Below, in pieces: positions 24,390-38,781 of a DNA stretch of 64,000 nt. Both the position numbers and the translations under genes were made by a program. Position 1 is the stretch's first letter; each line of letters begins with the position of its first letter. Under the pieces are notes generated by a model, which was not told where the DNA came from, searched no databases, and was given only the letters and a program-made list of their open reading frames with translations. Location of the stretch: the NCBI RefSeq assembly GCF_002443255.2, contig NW_019211454.1, positions 50,531,885 to 50,595,884 on the forward strand, read 5' to 3'. Source of the DNA: Varroa destructor. Its lineage: Eukaryota; Arthropoda; Arachnida; Mesostigmata; Varroidae.

Positions 24390-27300
24390 GACAGACTTGG
24401 CATAAACTCGACACATTAGATATATATCCAGGAGAACATGACAGGTTAGACGTGAATAGATCTCATTAGGTATAAATCAGGTAAAAAGTCAGATATAAAC
24501 AGAACGCAGCAGATATGAACTCAAAAGAACATGACAGAAGTTTGATGTAAACAAGGCATATTATGACTAATCCTAAGTAAGGCATAAGCAAATTATATAG
24601 GTTGCAAACCCAAAGGAAGACGATAGGCCAAGCATAAACAGGCTACATCAAATATATTCAGGAGAACATGTCAGGTCAGAACAAAAGCGGACATATCAGA
24701 TATAGGCCTAAGAATACGTGACAAATGAGACATAAGATAACATATATCTAATATGTTCATCTTATGTAATAAGCCCATAAAGATAGATCAGATATACACA
24801 AGCCAGTCTAAAGGATAGTGAAACACGATAGGTCAGATACAAATCATACAAAAGCCATGGGAATATGACAAGTTAGACATAAGCAGGCCACATCAAACAA
24901 AAGCCCAGGCGAACATGATGGGTCAAAGATAAATGGGTCAAATTAATAAGGAGAAACGTGAAAAGTCAAATATGCACAAACCGCATCAAACGTAAACTCA
25001 GGGCAACATGAAAGCTTAAGCATGAACCCGCCACATTTGATGTAAGCCCTGGAGAACATGACAAGACGCGTCAGATGTAAATCAAGGAAAATATGGCGAA
25101 TTAAACACAAATGAACCACACCAAATATAAATCCACGGCAACCTAATAGGTTATGTTTCTTTATAAACAGGCCACATTACATATATCGAGGGAAATATGA
25201 CAAATTAGATATAGGCAGACTACATTAGATATAAATCCCGGTTACATATATTACAAGATTACGTCAGATATAAACCTAGGTCCAACACAAAACAGATTGT
25301 ATCAGGTAGAAACCCAGAAGAACATAACGGGTTAGACATAGGATATACACCGAGGGGCACATGACGGGTTAGACATAACGAGAGCTCATTAGACAAAAAC
25401 TCAGCAAAATTCGACAGATCATACATAAGCAGGTCGTACCAAATATAAGTCGAACAGAATCTGCCAAGTTGTCGATGAGCAGAACACATTATATATAAAC
25501 CCAAGTCAGACCTAAAACGGTCACATTAATTATAAAGTCAGATGAACGCAACAGGTCAGATATGTAAGCAGACTACATCAAATATAAATTCAATAGATAG
25601 GTCAGGCATAAATGGGGCATATCAGATATAGTTCTGGGAAAATATGTCTGCTTAGATATAAAAACCTCATTGTACATAAATTCACGAGAACGTGACAAGT
25701 TAAACACAAGCAACACATGTCACATATAAACCCAGGTCGGACATAAGCAAATCACATTAATTATAAACCCAGAAAAACACAGCAGGCCAGATTTAAGCAA
25801 GCTACATTAAACAAGCTCTACAGAGCGTGACAGGTCATACAATTAAATAGACTACATTAGACATGTGTTCAGGAAAACGTAACAAATTACATATTAACAG
25901 GATACAGCAAATATGAATCCAGAAGAACATGATAGTTCAGACAAAAACGAGATATTTTAAACATGCACCCAGGTTAGACATATATGGGACACATCAGATA
26001 TAGTTTTAGGAAGACATGCCAGGTTTGATATAAAGAAACCTATGGGAGTAGGTTATAATATAAGCAAATCACAACAGAAATTAATCTAAAAGGACATGAT
26101 AGGAACATGACAGCTTAGGTATAATCCCACGCGGATATGACAGATCACACACAAATGAGTCACATAAAATCCACAACAATGCAATGAGTTAGAAACCATA
26201 TCCGATATAAACATAGGAAAACATGACAACGTCGACATAAATAAGCCCAAAAGTACATGACAGGTTAGACATAAGCAGGACATATCAGATACAAACTTAG
26301 GAAAACATGACAGGCCAGACAAGTAGGTCACCTCAGGCATAATTAAAGGAAATATGAAAGGTCAAACATAACCAAATTATATCAAATATAAACTCGCGAA
26401 AACACGAAAGCTTACATGAACTGGCTACATCAGATGTATCATCTAGAAGACATGACAGGATAGGCATAGCAGGTAACGTCAGACATTAACTCTTGAGAAC
26501 ATGACGAACCCAAGACAAACAAGCCACATGACAGATTACACATAAACAGGGCACATTATATACAAATCATGACAAATCACATGTAAGCATTATGTGTAAA
26601 ATAAAAGCACATGACAGGTCTAACAAACTGTGTACATCAGATATAAATCTTGCTCAAATCTAAACAGGTCACATCGGATATAAATTTAGGTGAAGCACAA
26701 AACAGGTCACATTAGGTATAAAAAACGCATGAAATATAAACCGAAAGGAGCACGATAGGTCAGGCATAAACAAAACACGCTAGATCTAAATAAAAAAAAA
26801 TTGACAATTAAGATATTAAAAGAACTAAGATATATACCCAGGAAGACATGATGGGTTAGACGTAGACAGGTCCCATCAAATAAAAATTCAAAAGAAGATG
26901 ATTAATCAGACATAAGCAGACTACATAAAATATAAATCCAAGATAACGTGATATGTTATCATAACACATCAGATATAGACCCACATCAGACATAAACAAA
27001 CAGGTCACATTGATTATAAACCCAGAGGAGCATGACAGGTCAAATATAAGTAGGCCATATCAGGCATAAATTTAACAGTACACAATAAGTTAGGTATAAA
27101 TCGGCCACATCGAATATAAATCCAGTGGAACATAGCTGGTTTGACATAAATAGGCTACATTAGACATTAAGTTTAGAAGAATATAATAGGTCACACAAAT
27201 AAAATATAGCAAATACAAACACAGACGAGCATGATAAATCGGATATAGACGAGACACATTAATAATAAATATAAACACAGCTTCGACATAAACGCAACAC

Positions 27301-30300
27301 GTTAGGCATAAACCCAGGAAATGAGGACGAGTTAGACAGGGCACATCAGTTATTAATCTAAGGGAACATGACAAGTTAGGTGTAAACATGGAGCATCGAG
27401 TAAAAATTTAGGAGAACATGAAGGGTCAGATATAGACGACACATATTATGGATAAATCCAAGGGAACATGACAGGTCGGACATTGACCGGACACATGAGA
27501 TATAAAGTTAGGAGAACAAGAAAAGTCAGACACAAACAGGATACATTAGATATAAATCCAGATAGACATGACAGATTAGGTATACCCGTATCGACTACAA
27601 AATTCAGCAAAACACGATAAGTCAAATATATCCAAGACAGCAAATATAAATTCGGTAAAACACGGCAGCCTAAAATAAACAGGGGAGGTCAAATTAAAAT
27701 AAATTCAGACAAAATATGATAGGTTAGATATTAATAGGACACATTACATATAAATCCAAGAGAAAATGATAGGTACGACATAAACTGGACACATCAAATA
27801 TAAACCCAGAAAAAGACGGATCAGGCATAAGCAGAATACATTAGATACAAATCCAGAAGAACAAGAGAGAGCAGATACAAACAGGACGCATGAAATATAA
27901 ACCCAGGCCAGGCATAAACAGGACACATCAGCTCTACACCCAGGGGAATACAACAGGTTAGATATAAGATATAAGAAAACATAACAGATCGGGCATAAGC
28001 AGGCTGCAGCAGGTATAAATTCAAGAGGCCATGACAAGTCACGCATAAGAAGGGCATAGCAAATACAAACCTATGAGAACACGACAATCAAATATAAACA
28101 GATCAAATCAAAGTTTAGGAGAACAAGAAATGTCAAACGTAAATAAGCCACATCAGACATAAACAGGTCTTATTTGGTATAAGCCAACGAAAACATGTCA
28201 AGTTAGAAATCTATAGGACGCATCAAATATCAACCGAGGAAAACATGACAGATTAGACATAAACAGGTCATATCAAATATTAATTCAGGAGAACATGACA
28301 GGTCCGACAAAGAAGAAACACATCAGATCAAATATTAATTCAGGAGAACATGACAGGTCCGACAAAGAAGAAACACATCAGATCAGATATAAATTTAGGA
28401 AACCATTACAGCTCACGCAAACAGGACGTAGAAAATACGAACTTAAAAGAACTTGGCAGATTAGACAAACAAACTACATCAAATATAAATCCTGGAAAAG
28501 GTGAAGAGCACATTAGAGATGAAGTTAAGGGGACGTAACAAGTCAAATGTAAATGAGGCACGTTAGACGTAGATCCAAGAACACATAATATATATGGCAT
28601 AAGCAGGACACGTCAAATATAAAATAGGAAAACACGACAGGTAAGGCATAGTCTGGCCACATCAGATATCAAACTAAGAGAATACGACAAGTCAGACGAA
28701 AACAGGCTAAGTCACATCTAAATACAGAATATGATAGGTGACACATAAATAGGACACAGCAAATATAAGCCTTGGTTTACCATACATCAACTGGCCACAT
28801 CAAATATAAATCCAGGAAAACATGACAGGCCAGGCATAAACAGGACACGAACAGATATAAACGCAGGGGAACATATTAGATTAGGCATAGTGAGATCTCA
28901 ATATGTATATGTCCAAAAGAATGTGACGGGTTAGATATAAGCAAAACACATTAGACATAAATCTAAAGGATATAACTGGTTAGATGTAACAGGCCACATT
29001 ACATCAGACGAAAATGAGATGCATCAAATTTCAGCCCAGAAGGAAGTCACAGGTTAGGCACAAACAGGCGATAGTAAACATAACTTCAGGAAGGATATGA
29101 CAGGTTACATAAAAACAGAATACATCAGGTATAAATCCAAGAAGATACAACAGGGTAGACGTAAACAGGTCATACCAAACATGGATTCAGGAGAACACGA
29201 CTGAGGCGTAAACCGGCCGCATCAGGTAAAATCATATCACACATCATAAACCGTGGAGAACATGACAGGCAAGACAAAAGCCTTATCAGGTATGAATTTA
29301 CGACAACATGGCAAGTTAGGCATAATCGGGACATGACAAATATAGACCCAAAAAAACCCAGATTAAAAATAAACTGGCCATACCAAATATGAATTCAGGT
29401 GAACATGAAAGTAAAGTAAACAAATCACGTTAAATATGAACAAGACAGGTTAAAATATACAGACCGCATCATATATAACCCAGGGGAAGATGACAAATCA
29501 AAGATAAACAGATCACATCATATATGAATTCAGGAGTACACAACAGGTCAAAATCAAAGCAGCTCAGACATAAGCAGGTCATATACAGACCACATAAGCC
29601 GAGAAGAATACGACAAGTTAGGCATAAAATCGTTACGTTAAATGTAAATCCAGCAGAACATGACAAATTCTGATAAAGGTTAAACGTAGGCAAAACATAT
29701 CATATATAAATTAAGGAAAACACAACAAATCAGACATAGACAGACGACATCAAGTATAAATCCAAGAGAACATGATAAAGTTAACATAAACAGGATATAT
29801 CAAATATGAACCTCAAAAGGACATGTAGGTCGTACATCGACAGCTTAAAATGTATATAGGTACCGGAGAACATGATAAGTCACGCATAAATGGGACACAG
29901 CACATATAAATCCAGGAAAACCTACGAGGCCACACAAACAAGGCACAGGAGATATGAAGCTAAAAGAACATATTGGGCTAGATATAAACAGGCCTCATTA
30001 GATAAATATCCGAAAACGCGTGACAGGTTAGACATAGGCAAAATACATCAAATGTAGGACTAGAAAACCACGACAGGTTACAGATAAAGCGGCGCTATTA
30101 GATATCAGGTCCGAAGAGCATAGCAGCTTAGACATAAGAAGAACATACAGATATAACATAAACAGGAGACGTCAGATGTAAGTTCAGGGGAATATAGTAC
30201 GTCAAGCATAAACAGACCCTATTAGACATAAATCCAGGTGAACGTGGCGAACCAGGCATAAACAGAACATGACAGGTCAGACAAATAGGCCACATCAGGT

Positions 30301-31294
30301 GTAAATTCAGGAACACATGGTTGATCAGACAAACAGAACACATAGGACATAATATAACAGATAAACGCAACACGTTAAATATGCATTTACGAATCGCATA
30401 ATGGATTAAGCACACACCTACCAGAATTTCACTTTCGAAACGTATGCCCAAAAAAAGTTCTGGATCAAACACACGCTTTTAAAAAATGTAAAAAGTTAGA
30501 TCTAAACATACAAAAAAGGCGGGCCACAGGACATGATTGTACGAAGATCTTGGCAGACAAATGAACGCCCAGTAAAAACATAACAAATCATAGATAAATT
30601 TAATTGACGTTAAGCCGAAACAGCAAATATATAAAACAGAATATTTTAAATGGTAACGCAAAAAATTAGACACTAAACTATGTAAAAACTATGCAACGAA
30701 TTAAGCAAATTCTCTCATATTAGCGAAGACGCAACGAATACGTATCCTTCAAAAAAAGTTACAGAAGAAGTGTAAATCAATGAGTGATTTGGTATAGGGA
30801 ATACACGCACATACAAAAACGGATAACAAGCATACACTCTCGAAAAATGTGGAAGACTATAGGCGCGACGGTTTAGCATTCGCCTATGGAAGACGGTACA
30901 CGTCATCAAAAAACGAAAAAGGACGTTATATATTGTACATAAAGCCTAGGAAAGCGTCATAGAGCACGCGTCTGCTAGAAGTCGTTATCGAATAGGTAGG
31001 AATTGGCAATTAATAGCATATTAATCCCCCGATATTGCTACAAGTTAGACCTTTAAACACGAAAGCTGAGATGGATAAGACATAAAAGTACGTTTAATTC
31101 GAAGAATCAGTCAGAGACCTACAGAAAGCACAGCAGGATCATGCGACAGATCAAACATATACCTAAAAAAAGCACTGCTTATTAGATATAAATCTGAAAA
31201 AAGACTTAATCTCAAAAAAGTGTCACCGGTTAGACATAGATATACTGAAAACAAAAAATCAGATCTTAAATTATGAACAGTCTCTAGAGTTGGA
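23500..31294 (-). repeat. Inverted-repeat arm 1, right copy (monomeric satellite)
   Basis: Reverse complement of 1937-9731, ending exactly at the N gap. It contains the divergent monomeric satellite in inverted orientation, including the copy of the 55-bp duplication at about 28275-28384. No gene is present; open frames here are mirror images of satellite open frames in block A. Confidence 0.92.
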
Positions 31295-31319
31295 NNNNNN
31301 NNNNNNNNNNNNNNNNNNN
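31295..31319. other. Assembly gap, 25 N
   Basis: Exactly 25 N, joining the outer end of the inverted left flank (equivalent to position 1937) to the outer end of the inverted right flank (equivalent to 62484). No sequence continuity is visible across it. Confidence 0.98.
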
Positions 31320-33886
31320 ATTAGTATGACTAAATTTATGAATGTATCGTTCGTTTTTTATCAAGTGAGAACAAAGCAATTTGTTCAACTGAAATGCCCC
31401 GTGCGCAGGACAAAAAGTTCAGTAACTTCAAAAATATAATTTTTTTACTCTAATTACTCTATTTTTATACAACGAAGAATTGTAGCAAACTTTGAAATTG
31501 CGGATCTTCGTTACAAAGTATAGAGATATAATTAATAGAAGTCGATTCGCTTCTGTGTTCTATTAGTTTTCCTTCTTTAGACGATGCCTTCTACAATGTA
31601 CGTCAATTACGATATTCCGAGCTTCAAAGCGAGAAAAATATGCGTTTGAAACTAAATCGTGGTAATGTGCCGCAGCTCAGGTAGACGCGTGTACCTATAA
31701 TGGGGCCTAAAACCGTTATCTACGATTCTGAGGTTTGTGTGCACTATTAATTTACCTCAATTTATTCTGTATCAGAAATAGGCCGCTAAATATCTTTTGG
31801 CATATCTGCACCTTGGAAACCTTAGTTCTCGCATTATAAAAATAATTGTGTTTTCCAACTATATATAGTTTCCAAAGAAGACTTCGCTTGAGTAGCGTGG
31901 CTTCAAATACGCTACATCTGCGGTTAATAGGTCGAAAACGACTTGACTAGTTAGAAGTTTCGATTCACTTAATAATTGCTCCGGCATCTCCCGACTAAAC
32001 TTCGCAGGAAAACACATCCAGAAGGTAAAGTTACTATGCTAATTTTACCGTTTGAATTTACTTATCCACTAAATCGCGTTTACGGTATTGATCTTTTCAG
32101 CTAAATTGGACAAAGGCCGTTCCGGCTTGGGAAACTCCGTTCCGCTTAACACCCTTTCAAATCAGGCGCCATACCACACATTATCAAAAATAAAACATTC
32201 AAGGTGATCCAACTACATACGAATTTTACCTGTTCTTAGATTTGTATGTAAATGTGCGGCCCTGAAAAAATGTAGCACGCAGAGGCTTTTATTAATGTAA
32301 CTTCCTTAAGTCTTGTTTAGAGGGATACCCTAAAATATCTGTGCTTGTCTATGGTCTAGCTAGATGAGAGCTGTTACGATCAAAGGGCCCTCGTTAACAA
32401 ACTCCTAACTTCTATGTTCAACATGATTATGAAAAAGCTCGGAGACGTTGTATGTATCTGTTTTTTTCTTTGTTTTTGGCCTGTCAGGAAATAGTGCTTG
32501 CAGTCTTATCAGGACCGACTTCGATATACTGCCTGTGGATTCTGAAACTACTTTCATATGAATCTTAATTAGATCCGCAATGAGCAGTTACAACTAATAC
32601 TAGAAGATTACAGTAGCTCCGTGGGAAACACTAATCTGTAATCCAGATCAGAACTTTACGCGTCTAAATTAGCAAGCAAATCCAGGATGTCAAGCGTTAA
32701 ACTGGAACGTCGGTTTTAACTTCGCATGAGCATGTAAAGCACAAATTATGTACAAAAAGGAAAGAACAACAAGAATACTGCTACTGCATAAGGCCGAATA
32801 CCGATAAGGGCACAGTCGAATCCAGGAGAATCCATATGTTAAAAGTGCCTGTTTATCGAAATAGTAGTCCCTATTATGGCACTACTGGTTTGAGACGCTG
32901 TGGTGCCAATGACCGTGAGCCAATCTCAATACACCTAACACCTTTTTGGGATTACTAAAATTAGATAGCCGGTTTGGAATGATCTCCGCCTCCCGCATTT
33001 TTATTTACGGGGCATCAAGGTTTACATTTCTCAATAGTACAAATACAATATATATATACAATATAGGACAATAGTACTCACGAAAACATCCGAACGTATA
33101 ATTGAGACAAGAGAAATACTTACGAGTCTTGGTCTCGAAACATTTAATCCAGTTAACACGCGGGATCTCGTATTTGTCCAAACTAACAGTAATGAATTAC
33201 TGGGACAGTATGGTTTATCGACTCTTCGGAAATTCTTCATGGGGCTTGGCGCTCCGACGATATCCCGACCAATCATCAGATGGGATATGTGTGATTATGC
33301 ATCAGTTGTATGGGCTATGACGGTACTCGCAAGAGAACCGTGTTGGTACATCACGGCTAACCGCTCATTAAAAAATTCATGCTTATGTAGATCTAAGCTG
33401 AATAGGGAGCGATTATCTAGAGGCCTAATCGCCAGCTAGGATTGAGATCACATTTTCGTTTGGCGTATATTGTCTTTGTTAGAAAAATACATGGTAAGTA
33501 GTCGTTTTTCCACATTCAACGACTCCGATCGACCTGCAACGGATCGAGCACAAAATATTTCTTTCAGGATACTTGTATGAGAGAACACAGGATACGCATG
33601 CATAAACACATTTCAATAAACAGTGCAGCTGTATATTTTTTAATAACCTAATAAGAAGCTTTGCGTTATATCGTATATATCTAATACGTGTATCAATTTA
33701 CGCTAGAAAAAGAAGCTATATCTGGTAAATTAGCAATTTCAGAAAAGGCCACTAGAGGGCATTTTCAGAAAAGCTAAAGTTACTGACTCAATGATAGACG
33801 TCGTAATGGCGTGTCCGACCCTCGAAACTGTTAACTGGGCCGACAGAATAAAATACGTTCAATGGAGTATGTGTTTTTCCTAACTA
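31320..33886. other. AT-rich flank, no gene recognised
   Basis: No open frame stands out; the largest are about 80 codons near 33031-33276 without start context or recognisable motif. A short AT-rich tract lies near 33047-33066. I see no transposon ends or RNA genes. Mirror copy at 59918-62484. Confidence 0.5.
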
Positions 33887-34025
33887 GCAACGTCACGTTG
33901 CCGGGTGGACAAAATTCACACCGATTTAGACAAGTGATGATGACAAGTCATCATCCTGCGGAGACGTTTACGGTCATAACGACGTAGTTGTCATTATGAC
34001 CGTAACGTAAGTCAAAAGGTGTGAA
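33887..34025. repeat. Nested palindrome cluster (mirror copy)
   Basis: Mirror of 59779-59917; see that entry. Hairpin stems fall at about 33887-33901, 33936-33955 and 33970-34003, framed by TTCACACC/GGTGTGAA at 33915-33922 and 34018-34025. Confidence 0.75.
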
Positions 34026-34942
34026 GGCAATTAGATAAGTAGCTTCACGTTCTGATACAAACGGTCGATTGTCGTCGAACACGGAATCAGCTAACTTTAC
34101 GAATAAACCGAGCGTCCAATAACGCGACGCGCCACTGTGGACCGCCCAGTTTTGTCACAGCTAAAAATTGACAGATGATCAGTAGATCGTCAATAGAGAA
34201 GCATCATTGCAAGCTGAACTGTGGTTATTGGATAGCACAATGTTATAACCATCATTTCCATATGACAACCCATTTATTCCTCTAAGGTTGCTATAACTTG
34301 GTTTAGGTGCTTGAAAAACTCTCGTATACGACCCATTCAAAATCCCGCAATAGATTTATCGAAGCCATATATGAATAACGCACGTAACGGTTGACTGATC
34401 TTATCATTACAATTCTGTCCTAGTTTATACTGGACGAATGGGAACAGGTTGGGAACAAATCTGACAAAATAGTAGTTTGTAACAATACTTGGTGCCTGGT
34501 TCCTTACGCCCCATTAAAATAAGGAATTTATTATACTTAAATAGCTTAGTAATCTAGGGAAATTGACGACTGTTAGAATCCGGAGAGAGCTAAAATTTTA
34601 GGGTATTGGCAGTTCATAGCCCAAATGGTCGAATTATCTAGATTTGAACGAGATAGGTTACAATAGCCACTGTACAGTATAGGGAAAAAAAAACATCCCT
34701 CGCATGCTTGAGCCTTATTTAGGGAGATTACGTTTCTAGTGCATTTTTTAACAGGTTAAATCTTGCTGTTTGTGAGACGACGTTTGTGACTGAGCACTAG
34801 AAATCGGGTCCGCGTCCGACAGCAGCATTTGTCCGTACCGAATTTTCTTTTTGCCCGTTTAATGAGCAAAAGTAGCAATTCGACCAACTGTGCTTCGAAA
34901 GTTTGTTCAAAAAATTAATTTTGCTTAACGTGTTGACAGAAC

Positions 34943-35362
34943 GTGGGTCACTTTGGTTCTTGGAATAATGTTAATTGCAGTGCAGTTGGCGTTGAACAGC
35001 AAAATTACACCATCGCATTTTGCTCCGCGAAGACCGACCCCACCAGACCTGCATCAACGAGCTCTATTCGAGTATCCAAGAAACGCGAAAGAAAGTTCTT
35101 TGCTCAAGAGGAATTACCTTCTACGGCTCAGTGGATAACTTTTCAAATCTTTCACATGTCAGTCATTGCGCGCACAAACCCGGATATGCCGTATTCAGCG
35201 CGGACTAAACCAGGTTTTAAGAAACACGGCCATTTGTTGATTAGGTACTTACTTAGCCCGCTTGTCTTTAGGAGATTAGACGACCCTAATTTTCTAACAG
35301 ACAACTTATTCAAAGTACCAGTTACAAAAAAATATAGAAAAGCAGTGGTTTCTTTACAATGA
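34943..35362 (+). other. Open reading frame of 139 codons, uncertain coding status (mirror copy)
   Basis: Same sequence as 58442-58861 on the other strand; described there. It starts only at GTG directly after an in-frame TGA, so the true start, if any, is not visible. Confidence 0.2.
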
Positions 35363-35608
35363 TTTCCGCTAGTCATACAGAGGTTGCAACCGCGACACCT
35401 ACCGCAAGTGTGTCATTTTCAAGCACTGCTATATCGTTCAGTCGCGAACGCTGTCTATAGCCGCTCCTGTTGGCTCGTTCTCGAGGGTACGGCTATCTCC
35501 ATAGGCGAATAAAATAATTAGCTGGCCTAATAAACGGCTCCCAGTAGCAGATGACGATTGCTAAAACATATATTTAGCTTTTTTTTTCTTGACGATTAGT
35601 CCTTTCCG

Positions 35609-36083
35609 CTAGAATACTTTGCTAGCTGCGTATTCATGCTGTCGGCGTCTACCCCCGCAGAGAGCGCACGATGACCTTTGTTTTTCACACTGGCATTCCT
35701 TGGGGCATTAGCTGGGCTTCGGCAGCTGCTGCTGCTTCTTCGAGAAGACACTTGTGGTGCACGCATCTGTAACACGCTGTCGTGCTCTCGACGTCCATTC
35801 CTTCGAATCGGACTGTTGGGCCTGCTGTTTTTCCGTCCGCCAGACGGTGTCTCGCTTCAGCGTCAGGGGTTCTTTTTTCGACGCGGTTTGGCTTGCCGCC
35901 AGTCGTTGGCCGTTGTTGATGTGTGGCTTGACCTTGCACAGAGAAACGCCTCCAGCACTTTGGGCAGATGATTCTTTGTTGGGGCTGCAAGGACACCTTT
36001 TAAGGACACGCCTCGAATCTGGCCTGGATCACATCGATATTCTCATTACCATCGGCACATTGACTGTGCTCCGCTTTGATCAT
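35609..36083 (-). pseudogene. GC-rich, cysteine-rich coding-like island (mirror copy)
   Basis: Mirror of 57721-58195; see that entry for the reading frames. On the opposite (plus) strand long antisense frames of 97 and 111 codons overlap it; they are leucine- and arginine-rich, as expected from reading Ala/Gln/Glu codons backwards. Confidence 0.3.
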
Positions 36084-37825
36084 GATTAATTTAGAATAGT
36101 ACTGCACTACGGGTTAGACCACGCAAAAAAATTATCTGCGGAAAACACTTGGCGCGGACCCAGACTACTCGAGTTTACGGCGGGCTGTTATACCTAATGC
36201 GACAGGCAAAACCCTCTTACCCTGCTAGTTACGAGAATCATTTGTAAGTATGGCGGCTCGGGAATCATCGGCGTTGCCAATGATGGTAATCGATGAATGA
36301 ATCGACCAAGACAGCAGTGATCGTAATAAGCGCTTTCTGATAGTTTCTATGCATTGCATGAATCATACGACCGCTGATCATTATAAATTTATATTGCATA
36401 AACTTTAGTGACAGAGTTTTTTTTTAGCATGTTAAATTATTATGTGGACTATTATCTATCACTCAAATATACACCTTCCTCGTGAAGTATTCTGTCGTCC
36501 ACTACCTAAGCTAAAGTACCAGCATTTCATGTTTTCGATTCGTGGTTCTGTCATTTCATCTCCAAACTGGTGAAGGGATGTTCTATCCTTCTAAGACCTT
36601 TGATAAATCTAGCCCATGTGTTGGTTGGTCTTTGTCCACCAGCTGTTACATGACGTAATGCCTTCTGCTCAGTTACATATAGCGCATGCTGCAGTAGAAG
36701 GTTCAACTATCAAAAAATCATTTTACGTGAATGTTTATCTATTCACGTCACAATTCTATCCACTTTTCAGTTGCACCCATAATTGAAACCTAGTGCTCAT
36801 TACTTAACCCACAAGAAGCGCCTTGGGCATATGTCGCTAGATAAGCTTTTTTTTAATATGCCCAGACCTTTCTAATTACCCCGTTTTACGATACGACAAG
36901 CAATTGTTTTGCTTGACAATATTTACGCTGGCCTTACTTTGGAAGTGCGTTCATCCTTTCAGCCAGATCTCAAGTTGGCTTGTCGTCGTTTAAAACCGCA
37001 CGTATAAGAAGAACACATCGCTACGAAACCGAAAGTGGTCTTTTAGGGTTCACCTCTGTATGGTCGGGTAACACTTAGCTTCAACAAGTAGACTATAGAA
37101 ATTTAAGATGGATTATAAACGTGCCTTCCGTAGATTTAGACACACGCGACATTAGTCAGTCAATGTCCGAGATATTGTATCTGTAAACTGAGACTAGCAA
37201 ACATCCATTGCATATATATTTGCGTAAGGAAAAATATAATAAACAAGATTGCTACATCATCTATCCAATCAGTGCACACGTTACATAGGGATAATTACTT
37301 AATATAAGTAAAGTCGTGGATACTTTGCCGTACGAAATACTGCGCTCTGAGCCTGCTTCTACGCTCTAGGCTAGATAGCCGAGTGTTCTGATTCGTTTAT
37401 TTCAGAGTATAATTATTTACTTCCCTAAGTGTAGAATTTTTGCCCTCAAAGTAACGTGTCGATTAGAACTCGTAGAACGGACAGGTTACTCTCACGGGGC
37501 GATTCAGGGTGAACGACATCCAACCAAATGCTCCTCGGAGTATAGCTGTTTTTTTTTTTTTTTTATCATTTAGTGATGAGATAAATGGTGAAACCACTTG
37601 CATAGCAATATTTGTATTGAGAAGTAATGGATTTTGAGTGCCACCTATACAGTATTCTCTGGAGGACTTTACGTTGTGTTATAATGCTTAACGTGCAGGT
37701 AAACAAAAACATTATCAGTAAACAAATTACCGTGAGCTATACTACTGGTTTGCATTAGAATACGCAAACATCAACCAATCATTCAAATATGAAAGATTCA
37801 TTGTGCGGCTGATTGACGAAATATT

Positions 37826-37857
37826 AAAAAAAATTTTTTTTTTTTTGTAAAAAAAAA
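37826..37857. repeat. A/T/A homopolymer cluster
   Basis: Eight A, then thirteen T, then GT, then nine A. It can fold on itself through A-T pairing. Mirror copy at 55947-55978. Confidence 0.7.
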
Positions 37858-38508
37858 GAGCGCTTGTCAAAGAGTACACATTTCATGTTGAAAAACCAAT
37901 GCAATCATCAGATCCGGTTGCTCGAAGTTCTTTGCGGTCAAATCTTTTCAAATTCAGTTAAATATGAATTCTTGATTATCGGTACTGTTAATGCTTTTTT
38001 AAATACTCTTCGATGCTGATAAAAAAGCCTTGAGAATCTTGGATAGGTAAGGTCGTCTGCGTAAAATAGAGGCAATTAAGAGTAGCTGAACTTGGTGAGC
38101 TCTCGAGCAACTAGTCTGGCTTCCAGTTTGAACTTTATCACGTCTGTTCTAGCAAAGACTTGTTAGGACAGCTGAAGCCTGACAAAATTTCCACGTTCTA
38201 AATATTCACAGATAGATCCTTGAACCTAGATTATTTTTTTGTGAATCAACCCAGTTGTTAAAAAAAAACAGTTTCGGGACTCCCTCGTTCTCGTTCTCAC
38301 GCCTTAACTAGCGCCGCTCAGAGACTCAACATGTTTAATGAGACTCGCATCTTCGCCATTATGTCTAGGTCTATATCCCTAATCGAACGCGGCCTAGAAA
38401 TCCGCCAAACACGATGAAACACATGGTAAACTGTCGTGGTTTGGCCTTACGAGGTGTTCAGTGTTCTCAACGACGATCACTGACAAGTGAAATTATTTCT
38501 TGCAGTAA

Positions 38509-38781
38509 TCGTCATTAGCGTATATCGACGATAAATTTGTCATATTGTCGGTAAATCACTATGGCTATCAACATTACTTACTGTTAGCTTTAATTTGTAC
38601 CTACGGTCTTTTTGGTGATTGTGATAGAATTTGTTACTTATCTGTTTGCCGTTGTTTATATGACTTGGCGCTAAACACATTAGACGGTATAGCGTATTCG
38701 TATGATAAGGCCCATTTGAGGCCACTGTCGGAATCTGCCGTTGAAGCACAACTGAGGATCAAGCATGGAAAAATTTGTTAG
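38509..38781 (+). other. Cysteine-containing open frame, 90 codons, unrecognised
   Basis: Open from just after a TAA at 38506-38508 to a TAG ending at 38781, with no ATG near its beginning. The translation has a hydrophobic stretch (YLLLALICTYGLFG) followed by clustered cysteines (CDRICYLSVCRC) and ends HGKIC. It vaguely looks like a secreted or membrane peptide, but chance is likely in AT-rich DNA. Mirror copy at 55023-55295, minus strand. Confidence 0.12.

Noticed and set aside
1937..31294. Natural palindromic amplicon, as on some sex chromosomes
   Set aside because: Not excluded, but arm boundaries coincide with fixed-size N gaps and the second palindrome uses the other flank of the same array, which fits duplicated contigs better.
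33031..33439. Overlapping open frames of 66-81 codons on both strands
   Set aside because: Short, mutually overlapping, without domain, start context or compositional support; expected by chance.
35678..36089. Plus-strand open frames of 97 and 111 codons
   Set aside because: They are antisense readings of the GC-rich, Ala/Gln/Glu-rich island. Their Leu/Arg/Cys-rich content is what the opposite strand of such codons gives.
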